Position numbers and translations under genes: made by a program. Below are positions 38,733 through 45,371 of a stretch of DNA of 64,000 nt, in pieces (within the stretch, counting starts at the first letter, position 1; each line of letters starts with the position of its first letter). Location: contig NZ_JMIT01000001.1 of assembly GCF_000731675.1 (NCBI RefSeq), positions 2,665,714-2,729,713 on the forward strand, written 5' to 3'. The DNA comes from Pseudomonas capeferrum (GTDB taxonomy: Bacteria > Pseudomonadota > Gammaproteobacteria > Pseudomonadales > Pseudomonadaceae). Under the pieces are notes generated by a model. The model saw only the letters and a program-made list of their open reading frames with translations, ran no database searches and was not told the origin of the DNA.

Positions 38733-38751
38733 ATTGCGATTATTTCTCATT
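38733..38751 (+). promoter_or_regulatory. Fur box before the ECF sigma gene
   Basis: The minus-strand reading AATGAGAAATAATCGCAAT matches the typical Pseudomonas Fur site AATGAGAATTATTCTCATT at 15 of 19 positions. It lies about 33 nt upstream of the GTG start, where it would overlap the promoter and block it when iron is plentiful. This 38450-38783 gap holds no gene. Confidence 0.75.
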
Positions 38752-38783
38752 CGCACCAGTACGCGCTCGCGCCGGATGCCGCC

Positions 38784-39314
38784 GTGGTTTCGATACCTGA
38801 GTTGAACACCTCGATCCATACCCTGTACCACAGCCATTCGCGCTGGTTGCTTGGCTTTTTGTACCGGCGCCTGGGCAGCCGTTGCGATGCCGCCGACCTG
38901 GTGCAGGACACCTTCCTGCGCATCCTCAACCGCCCCCGCCAGTTCGACGGTGAGCGTGGTGAACGCTCGTACCTCGCCACCATCGCCCGTGGCCTGTGCG
39001 TGGATCACTGGCGGCGACAGAAGCTGGAGCAAGCCTGGTTGCAACAGCTGGCGTCGCAGCCGGAAGCATTGCAGCCCTCCCCCGAGCAGCGGGCGATCAT
39101 CGTCGAGACCCTGCACGAGGTCGACGCCATGCTGTTGCGCCTGCCCGGCAAAGTGCGCCAGGCGTTTCTGCTGGCGCAGATCGATGGCCTGGCCTACCGC
39201 GATATTGCCGCGCACCTGGGCGTTGGCGAGCGCATGGTCAAGAAGTACCTGGCGCAGGCGTTTTTGCATTGCGCCATCCTTGAAGCCGAACTCGACGGCG
39301 TGCTGGTGGAATGA
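38784..39314 (+). CDS. FecI-type ECF sigma factor (iron starvation)
   Basis: About 176 residues. Region 2 contains SRWLLGFLYRRLGSRCDAAD and LVQDTFLRILNR; region 4 contains LPGKVRQAFLLAQIDGLAYRD then IAAHLGVGERMVKKYLAQA. No in-frame ATG exists near the start; GTG at 38784 is preferred since it gives a FecI-like N-terminus and follows the Fur box. Together with the FecR and receptor genes it forms a cell-surface signalling set. The FecR start lies 4 nt after the stop. Confidence 0.9.
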   Translation: MVSIPELNTSIHTLYHSHSRWLLGFLYRRLGSRCDAADLVQDTFLRILNRPRQFDGERGERSYLATIARGLCVDHWRRQKLEQAWLQQLASQPEALQPSPEQRAIIVETLHEVDAMLLRLPGKVRQAFLLAQIDGLAYRDIAAHLGVGERMVKKYLAQAFLHCAILEAELDGVLVE

Positions 39315-39318
39315 CGCC

Positions 39319-40284
39319 ATGAGTACACCCGCGCAGAAACTCAGCCACGCCAGCCTGCAGGAAGCCGCGCACTGGTATGTGCAACTGCAGGACGAAGCCG
39401 CCGACCCGCAGGTGCGCCACCAGTGGCAGCGCTGGCTGGACCAGCACGGCGACCACCAGGCGGCCTGGCATTATGTGCAACGCGTCGGTCAACGCTTCGC
39501 CCCCTTGCAGGCCGAAGGCGCTGCGGCGGGCCGCGCCCTGCGCGAGCACGACCCGCGCCGCTTCAGCCGGCGCACGGGGCTCAAGACGTTGCTGGTGCTC
39601 GGCGCCAGCTCGCTGCTGGGCTGGCAGGCTTGGCGGGGGGCGCCGCTGTCGAGCTGGAGCGCCGACCTTGCCACCGGCATTGGCGAAACCCGGGTAACGC
39701 GCCTGGCCGACGGCAGCCAGTTGTGGCTGGGTGCACAAAGTGCGGTGGACCTGGAATTTTCGGCGCTGAGCCGAGTGTTGAAGCTGCGCTTTGGCGAAAT
39801 ACTGGTGGAGACCGCCGCCGACCCGCGCCGGCCGTTTTTCGTCGACACCGCGCAAGGGCGCATGCAGGCGCTGGGTACACGGTTTGCGGTCTGCCAACTG
39901 GGCGACAGCACGCGGTTGAACGTGTATGCCGGTGCGGTCGAGGTTTGTACTGCGCTGCGGGGTGAGCGCCTTATCGTCCAGGCCGGGCAGCAGGTGGATT
40001 TCAGTGCCCAGGGCATCAGCACAGCGCGCCCGGCGCAGAGTGCGGGCGAGTCGTGGATTCAGCAGCGATTGAATGCCGAGGACATGCCTCTGGCGCAGTT
40101 GCTGCAGACGCTGGGGCGCTATCGCCATGGGCACCTGGGGTGGCATCCGGCGGTGGCGCAGTTGTCGGTGATGGGGGCTTTTCCGCTTGATGATACCGAC
40201 CGCGCGCTTGAGCTGTTGCAGGCGGCGCTGCCGGTGCGGGTGCAGCGGGTGACGCCATGGTGGGTGAGTGTGGAGCCCGCTTGA
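39319..40284 (+). CDS. FecR-family anti-sigma regulator
   Basis: About 321 residues. The cytoplasmic N-terminal part (residues 1-80) includes EAAHWYVQLQDEAADPQVRH and WQRWLDQHGDHQAAWHYVQ, the DUF4880 sigma-binding region; a single TM follows (LKTLLVLGASSLLGW near 93), and the periplasmic FecR domain has RVTRLADGSQLWLGAQSAVD and VDTAQGRMQALGTRFAVCQL. It holds or activates the sigma factor on contact with the loaded receptor. Start overlaps an ATG in the context CGCCATGAGTAC. Confidence 0.93.
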   Translation: MSTPAQKLSHASLQEAAHWYVQLQDEAADPQVRHQWQRWLDQHGDHQAAWHYVQRVGQRFAPLQAEGAAAGRALREHDPRRFSRRTGLKTLLVLGASSLLGWQAWRGAPLSSWSADLATGIGETRVTRLADGSQLWLGAQSAVDLEFSALSRVLKLRFGEILVETAADPRRPFFVDTAQGRMQALGTRFAVCQLGDSTRLNVYAGAVEVCTALRGERLIVQAGQQVDFSAQGISTARPAQSAGESWIQQRLNAEDMPLAQLLQTLGRYRHGHLGWHPAVAQLSVMGAFPLDDTDRALELLQAALPVRVQRVTPWWVSVEPA

Positions 40285-40326
40285 GGGGGTGTGGGGGTGA
40301 CAGGTGCATGCCGATAGGTTTGCAGC

Positions 40327-40372
40327 GCCCTTGAGATCGAGCGCCGCCCGCGCGGCGCTCGATCTCAAGGGC
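40327..40372. repeat. 46-nt hairpin between fecR-like and receptor genes, copy 2 of the element
   Basis: A perfect 21-bp stem (left arm 40327-40347, right arm 40352-40372) with a 4-nt loop. Left arm starts GCCCTTGAGATCGAGC. The core is the same as in the 28-bp palindrome at 36630. It could act as an attenuator between regulators and receptor. The remainder of the 226-nt gap is poly-C/poly-A rich with no gene. Confidence 0.75.
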
Positions 40373-40510
40373 AATACAAAAACAACGGCATACACCCAAA
40401 AGCCCCAAAACCCCCAAAAAACCCCCACCGCCCAGTTCCCTTTTCCCAATCTCGTTCGGTTACCCCCTCACAACCCCCTTCAACTCACCGTATCCACCCC
40501 AGGGACCAGC

Positions 40511-42952
40511 ATGCCGACGCCCTTCCTCCCCGCCCTTCGCCTGGCGCTTGCCGCCCCACTGTCTCTATGCGCCGCCGCCCCCCTCATGCTGCCGGCAACG
40601 CTGGCCCATGCCGAACAAGCCGCCAGCGCCGAGACCACCTTCAACATCGCCCCCGGCTCGCTGGCCGGCGCCCTCAACCAGTTCAGCAGCCAGGCCGGCA
40701 TCTACCTGGCCGGCAGCAATGCATTGGCCGCCGGCAAGACCAGCCCGGGCCTGCAAGGCCGCTACAGCGTCGCCCAAGGCCTGGCCCGCCTGCTGCAAGG
40801 CAGTGGCCTGCAAGCCGTACCGCAAGGCAGCGCCGGCTATGTGCTGCAACCGGTCGCCGACGGCAATGCCTTGCAACTCGATGCCACCGCCATCAACGCC
40901 GCAACCCTAGTCGCCAGCAATGGCCAGGGCGACAGTGGCTACCGCGCGGTAGCCAGCGCCACCGCCAGCAAGACCAGCAGCGCCCTGGCCGACACGCCGC
41001 GCTCGGTCTCGGTGGTGACCCGCCAGCGCATGGACGACCAGCAATCACAAACCCTTACCGAGGTGCTCGGCTATGTGCCGGGCATCTTCTCCCCACCGTT
41101 TGCCGGCGGTGATGGCCAGGCGGGCGACCTGTTCTTCATCCGTGGCTTCAACGCCACCGACTATGGCTACGGCCTGCTGCGCGACGGCCTGCGGGTACAA
41201 GGCAACCGCTACGACACCAGCAGCGAACCTTATGGCCTGGAGCGCGTGGAAGTATTCCGCGGCCCGACCTCTATCCTTTATGGCGAGAATGCCCCAGGTG
41301 GCGTGGTCAACCTGGTCAGCAAGCGGCCGACCGCCGAACCCCGTGGCGAAGTGCAGCTGAGCTACGGCTCGCACAACCGCCGCCAACTGGGCGTCGACGT
41401 GTCCGGCCCACTGAACGAAGAAGGCAACGTGCTGGGCCGCCTGGTGATGATGGGCCGCAACTCCGCTACCCAGGTCGATCACCAGCCCGATGACCGCCTC
41501 TACATCGCCCCCTCGCTGACCCTGAACTTCGACGACTTCAACAACCTCACCCTGCTGGCCACCTACCAGCGCGACCGCACGCTGATGGAACTCGGCTACC
41601 CGGCCGCCGGCACCTTGCTGCACAACCCCAATGGCAAGATCGACAAGGACCAGTTGTCCGGCAACCCGGACTGGGACAACTTCGAACGCGAAACCTGGAG
41701 CCTGGGCTACGAGTTCAGCCACCGCTTCAACGATACCTGGCAGTTCCGCCAGAACTCGCGTTACCTGCAGTCGCGCATCGACCGCCAGGAGACCTGGCCA
41801 GGCAGCCTCAACAATGGCGGCTTCGGCACCACCCTGAGCAACCAGGCCTACGACCGCTACAACAAGTCCATCGCCTACTCGCTGGACAACCAGTTCGAAG
41901 GCCACTTCAACAGCGGCGCGTTCGAGCACACCCTGCTGTTGGGGGCGAGCCTTGACCGCACCTCGTTCAACCAGGACTGGGACGCCGGCAACGGCGGCAC
42001 CATCAACGTGTTCGACCCGGTGTGGAACGGCAAGCCAAGCACGCCACTGCACGTGCAGAACGCCTTGCTCGAACAGACCATGTACGGCCTCTACAGCCAG
42101 TTGCAGACCAAGGTCGACAATTGGGTGCTGCTGCTCGGCGGGCGCCTGGACCGGGTCAACAGCCAGTTCCGCAACAAGGCTGGCACGCTCAACGTTCCAG
42201 CGGACATGGACAGCTGGGACAGCGACTTCACCTGGCAGACCGGCGTGATGTACCAGTTCGAAAACGGCCTGTCGCCCTACTTCAGCTACTCCACTGCCTT
42301 CGCCCCGACCCAGCAGACCGAGAGCAAGAGCGGCCCGCTGGACCCGACCACCAGCGAACAGTACGAAGTGGGTATCAAGTACGAACCCAAAGGCTGGAAC
42401 ACCGCCTTCACCGCGTCGGTGTACGACCTGCGCAAGAAGGACGATGTGCTGTTCGACTCAAGCGTCGGTGACTACCGCCAGATCGGCGCCAGCCGCGCCA
42501 AGGGCGTGGAGCTGGAGCTCAACAGCGACCTGAGCGAAAACCTCAACCTCACGGCGGCGTATACCTACACCGATTCGCGCATTACCAAAGACGTGGCCGG
42601 CTCGCTGTATGAAGACCATCAGATGACCGGGGTACCGCGCAACCAGGCGTCGGTGTGGAGCACCTACCGTTTTCGTGATGGGCTGTTGAAGGGCTTGCAG
42701 ATTGGCGGCGGCGTGCGTCATTTCGACAGCACATTCGCTTATACCCCAGCCAGCCTGTACGGCAAGCTCGATACCGGCGATGTCACGCTGGTGGACGCCA
42801 AGGTGGGTTACACCCTCGACGACAACTGGTCGGTCGAGGTCAACGCCCGCAACCTGTTCGACAAAGAGTACGTGGCCGGTTGCAACAACGCCGGGCGTTG
42901 CTACTGGGGTGAGGAGCGCACCTTGCTGGGCACGGTGTCGCTGCGCTGGTGA
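40511..42952 (+). CDS. TonB-dependent siderophore receptor with signalling domain
   Basis: About 813 residues. Signal peptide to around residue 38 (LMLPATLAHA), STN signalling domain about 45-105 (LAGALNQFSSQAGIYLAGSN; GRYSVAQGLARLLQGSGLQ), plug about 150-270 (SVSVVTRQRMDDQQSQTLTE; RVEVFRGPTSILYGENAPGG), then a 22-strand barrel ending in the aromatic TLLGTVSLRW. It imports a ferric siderophore (FoxA/FpvA-like family; ligand unknown) and signals to the FecR/ECF pair upstream. AGGGA precedes ATG 40511. Confidence 0.94.
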   Translation: MPTPFLPALRLALAAPLSLCAAAPLMLPATLAHAEQAASAETTFNIAPGSLAGALNQFSSQAGIYLAGSNALAAGKTSPGLQGRYSVAQGLARLLQGSGLQAVPQGSAGYVLQPVADGNALQLDATAINAATLVASNGQGDSGYRAVASATASKTSSALADTPRSVSVVTRQRMDDQQSQTLTEVLGYVPGIFSPPFAGGDGQAGDLFFIRGFNATDYGYGLLRDGLRVQGNRYDTSSEPYGLERVEVFRGPTSILYGENAPGGVVNLVSKRPTAEPRGEVQLSYGSHNRRQLGVDVSGPLNEEGNVLGRLVMMGRNSATQVDHQPDDRLYIAPSLTLNFDDFNNLTLLATYQRDRTLMELGYPAAGTLLHNPNGKIDKDQLSGNPDWDNFERETWSLGYEFSHRFNDTWQFRQNSRYLQSRIDRQETWPGSLNNGGFGTTLSNQAYDRYNKSIAYSLDNQFEGHFNSGAFEHTLLLGASLDRTSFNQDWDAGNGGTINVFDPVWNGKPSTPLHVQNALLEQTMYGLYSQLQTKVDNWVLLLGGRLDRVNSQFRNKAGTLNVPADMDSWDSDFTWQTGVMYQFENGLSPYFSYSTAFAPTQQTESKSGPLDPTTSEQYEVGIKYEPKGWNTAFTASVYDLRKKDDVLFDSSVGDYRQIGASRAKGVELELNSDLSENLNLTAAYTYTDSRITKDVAGSLYEDHQMTGVPRNQASVWSTYRFRDGLLKGLQIGGGVRHFDSTFAYTPASLYGKLDTGDVTLVDAKVGYTLDDNWSVEVNARNLFDKEYVAGCNNAGRCYWGEERTLLGTVSLRW

Positions 42953-42963
42953 GCCGTTAAACA

Positions 42964-42997
42964 AAAGACCCCGGCCACTTGCATGGCCGGGGTCTTT
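42964..42997. terminator. Bidirectional rho-independent terminator
   Basis: AAAGACCCCGGCCA and TGGCCGGGGTCTTT form a perfect 14-bp stem with a 6-nt loop; A and T runs on the outside serve both strands (receptor on plus, small lipoprotein on minus). Confidence 0.9.
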
Positions 42998-43037
42998 GGA
43001 TCACGTCGCAAGCGGCGCGATCAGGGTATCGCCAAGA

Positions 43038-43229
43038 TTACTGCGGCTGAGGCAGTTTATCGATTGGGCCGCAGCCACCGATGACCTTGGAGATGGAAAC
43101 CGAAGGGTGGAACAGGTAGTCGTACGAGCAGTTCTTCTGCTGGTTGTAGACTTGGCCAGTGCAGCCGGACAGCAGGGCAACGCCCGAAACGACAGCAACA
43201 GCAACAGTGGCTTTCAACAGCTTTTTCAT
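43038..43229 (-). CDS. YhfL-family (DUF4223) small lipoprotein
   Basis: 63 residues. Lipobox ALLSGC after an N-terminal hydrophobic stretch (MKKLLKATVAVAVVSGVA), then CSYDYLFHPSVSISKVIGGC, the conserved DUF4223 core seen in enterobacterial YhfL. AAGGAC precedes ATG 43229; the longer frame to 43292 has a weaker start. Function unknown; the core's two Cys could form a disulfide in the periplasm. Confidence 0.87.
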   Translation of the reverse strand: MKKLLKATVAVAVVSGVALLSGCTGQVYNQQKNCSYDYLFHPSVSISKVIGGCGPIDKLPQPQ

Positions 43230-43432
43230 ACAAAGTCCTTTAAATGAATCGTCGGCCATCGTGCTGATGGCGCCCGGATCATACAGAACCAAGGCATTGG
43301 ATCCAAGTCGTGCGGGCCGCGATGTAACAATACGTCGCGTTATCGCAGCATTAACCGACAGTTGAAAAGCAGGCCGCCTCGGAAGATAGTCTGTCGTTCT
43401 GCCTCACACCTGCACGCTTACAGGAGTTTCCC

Positions 43433-44050
43433 ATGCTCGGTGTTACCGACTACGGCGCGTTCGTCATCGCCTTCATCATCGTTCTGGCCATCCCCGGCCC
43501 GGGCAACTTTGCCTTGATCACGGCGACCGGCAAAGGCGGCATCAAGGCTGGCATGGCGGCGACCTGCGGGGTGATCCTGGGTGACCAGGTGCTGCTGTGG
43601 CTGGCCGTGGCGGGCGTTGCCACCCTGCTGGCCGCCTACCCTGCCGCGTTCCATGTGGTGCAGTGGGCGGGCGCTGCGTACCTGGCCTACCTGGGGCTAC
43701 GCATGTTGCTGAGCAAACCCGGCGGCGCCCCGCGTGCCAGCGGCATGGACAACGGCCATTACTTGCGCCAGACCATGATGATCACCTTGCTCAACCCCAA
43801 GGCGATCATGTTCTACATGGCGTTTTTCCCGCTGTTCGTCGACCCGGTGAAGCACCAGGGGCTGGTGACCTTTGGCTTCCTGGCGGCGACCGTGGCGGTG
43901 GTGACGTTGCTGTATGGGCTGATTGCGGTGGTGTTGACCCACAAGCTGGCTGAACGCATGCGCGCGAATCCGCGGATTACCCACCTGTTCGAGCGATTGG
44001 CGGGGGTGTGCCTGGTTGGGTTCGGGATCAAGCTGGCGGCGATGCGCTGA
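43433..44050 (+). CDS. LysE/RhtB-family amino-acid exporter
   Basis: 205 residues with six hydrophobic segments. The family signature IPGPGNFALITATGKGGIKAGM lies near residue 17, followed by AATCGVILGDQVLLWLAVAG and MMITLLNPKAIMFYMAFFPL. Members export amino acids or homoserine lactone-like compounds; the substrate is unknown. ACAGGAG precedes the ATG. Confidence 0.92.
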   Translation: MLGVTDYGAFVIAFIIVLAIPGPGNFALITATGKGGIKAGMAATCGVILGDQVLLWLAVAGVATLLAAYPAAFHVVQWAGAAYLAYLGLRMLLSKPGGAPRASGMDNGHYLRQTMMITLLNPKAIMFYMAFFPLFVDPVKHQGLVTFGFLAATVAVVTLLYGLIAVVLTHKLAERMRANPRITHLFERLAGVCLVGFGIKLAAMR

Positions 44051-44077
44051 GGGTTTTCCTACAAGGCTTGCGCTGCA

Positions 44078-44125
44078 CTGTAGGAGCTGGCTTGCCCTGC
44101 GATGGGCCGCAAAGCGGCCCCAGGA
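44078..44125. repeat. Degenerate REP
   Basis: ACTGTAGGAGCTGGCTTGCC and CTGCGATGGGCCGCAAAGCG resemble a diverged P. putida REP, with a GGGCCGC...GCGGCCC hairpin. It is at the left of the 464-nt gap (44051-44514); the right half of that gap is the structured leader described next, and the middle (44126-44384) has no gene seen. Confidence 0.55.
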
Positions 44126-44384
44126 TCTATCCAGCAAACCATAACCAACAGGTCAGCCCAGTATTCATTCCCTGAACGATAAAAGACGGCAACTTAGCCT
44201 TCCGCCCTACAGCTAACCTTCAGTTTTTTCCCCTATCTTGTAGTCCATTTCCCAAACATACTCCCAACCCGCTCAAACTGTTGCTAGTGCTTGGGTCGCG
44301 CTCTAGTCTCGCCGTGTCGTTGCCACTGTAGCGACCGGCTTTGACAGGCCGTCCCGACTTAAGAACTCACTTGCAGCGCTTAAT

Positions 44385-44511
44385 GGCAGCTGTACATGGG
44401 GCACACTCGTGTGCGCCGGGTTCCTTGGGTCACCGGTCTGTCAACCCATGTATAGCTGCCTCCATTCGTTTGACAGCGTTAGCAGGCAGCTCCACCTGAC
44501 TCAAGGAGCTG
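44385..44511 (+). promoter_or_regulatory. Structured leader RNA with Shine-Dalgarno sequester hairpin
   Basis: P1: 44385-44400 (GGCAGCTGTACATGGG) pairs with 44445-44460 (CCCATGTATAGCTGCC), 16 bp with one G-U. Inside are hairpin P2 (44401-44414, GCACA...TGTGC) and a smaller P3 (CCGG 44416-44419 with CCGG 44433-44436), so a three-way junction. Downstream, CAGCTCC (44487-44493) pairs with GGAGCTG (44505-44511), hiding the AAGGAG ribosome site of the next gene. AGCTGCCT (44454-44461) can alternatively pair with AGGCAGCT (44484-44491), which would open the site. Pairing seen; control is inference. Confidence 0.6.
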
Positions 44512-44514
44512 TAT

Positions 44515-44778
44515 ATGCGCAAGATAGTCCCCGATCCGCCCTACTCCCTCGATGCCTCTCAAATCCTGCAGGACACCCTGATCCAATCCACAGAGTACGT
44601 CCTCTGCGCCCTGTCCGTAGCCCGTCAGTCCGTGCAACTCAAACCCACCTCGCCCAGCTCGATCGTGATGCAAGCCGTCATCCACGAGATGGAAGCCGTA
44701 CAAAGCCTGGTGGAGTCCGCCTTGATGCAACTGCAGATGCAGCCGCATGCTCCGGCAGAGCCGCGCACCCTGCACTGA
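44515..44778 (+). CDS. Small Pseudomonas protein of unknown function (DUF6124-like?)
   Basis: 87 residues, no signal peptide; middle part is helical and amphipathic (DTLIQSTEYVLCALSVARQS; SSIVMQAVIHEMEAVQSLVE). It resembles small proteins found beside DUF3077 genes in Pseudomonas, but the family assignment is uncertain. A strong AAGGAG 7 nt before ATG 44515 lies in a hairpin of the leader, so translation may be controlled. Confidence 0.65.
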   Translation: MRKIVPDPPYSLDASQILQDTLIQSTEYVLCALSVARQSVQLKPTSPSSIVMQAVIHEMEAVQSLVESALMQLQMQPHAPAEPRTLH

Positions 44779-44802
44779 AACCATTGAAGTGATGCATCGC
44801 CT

Positions 44803-44844
44803 GGGCGTGCCTGTTCGCGGGTAAAACCGCGAACAGGCACGCCC
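44803..44844. repeat. Perfect 18-bp hairpin between the two small genes
   Basis: GGGCGTGCCTGTTCGCGG (44803-44820) and its exact complement (44827-44844) around GTAAAA. No T tract follows. The CCTGTTCGCGG core resembles other REP-like hairpins of this genome, e.g. at 19345-19383. Confidence 0.75.
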
Positions 44845-44870
44845 GGGAACTGAACATTCCAGGGAGTTCA

Positions 44871-45146
44871 ATGATGACTACAGACACCCCCAAGCCGCCC
44901 ACTACAGCCGGCAAAACCACGTTCTACCAAGGCGAAAACCAGACCCACCCACTCTTTCGCATCGAGCCGGGCATCTGCTGCCAAAGCGCCCGCGAACAGG
45001 CTTCCGAATTGATGGGCTACGTACGCGACATGACCTTGGCTGGATTGATGGATGGTGATCAAAAGCTGATCTGGGCCTCGCATTACCTGAGCGCGATGGC
45101 CAAGGCGCTGCTAGATGATGCTGAGCTGGGGATGATGAAACATTAA
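44871..45146 (+). CDS. DUF3077 family protein
   Basis: 91 residues. LFRIEPGICCQSAREQASEL followed by MGYVRDMTLAGLMDGDQKLI is the DUF3077 pattern. It is a small soluble helical protein, Pseudomonas-restricted, of unknown function. ATG 44871 and ATG 44874 are both possible; CAGGGAG lies upstream. It lies downstream of the 87-aa gene and the hairpin. Confidence 0.83.
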   Translation: MMTTDTPKPPTTAGKTTFYQGENQTHPLFRIEPGICCQSAREQASELMGYVRDMTLAGLMDGDQKLIWASHYLSAMAKALLDDAELGMMKH

Positions 45147-45155
45147 GGCAACGCT

Positions 45156-45332
45156 ATGCGAGTCCTCGATCTGAATTTGAGCAACACCAAACCGTTCGAG
45201 GCCTCGCGCTTTCTCGACAATGCCCAAGTATTCGCAGCGTTCTTGACGGAGGGTGTGTGGACACTGAGACGTATACAGGCTGGGCAGCGTAGAGCAATTG
45301 CCATCGCAAGCACTATCAACAGAGACGCCTGA
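45156..45332 (+). CDS. Possible 58-aa protein downstream of DUF3077
   Basis: An uninterrupted 58-codon frame from ATG 45156: MRVLDLNLSNTKPFEASRFL, then DNAQVFAAFLTEGVWTLRRI, ending STINRDA. TAAGGC lies 8 nt upstream. It starts 9 nt after the DUF3077 stop and so could be the third gene of the set. The sequence is not recognised. Confidence 0.45.
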   Translation: MRVLDLNLSNTKPFEASRFLDNAQVFAAFLTEGVWTLRRIQAGQRRAIAIASTINRDA

Positions 45333-45371
45333 TCACGGCCTCACCAAAAGGCTAAGGTTGTCGCCTGAGCG

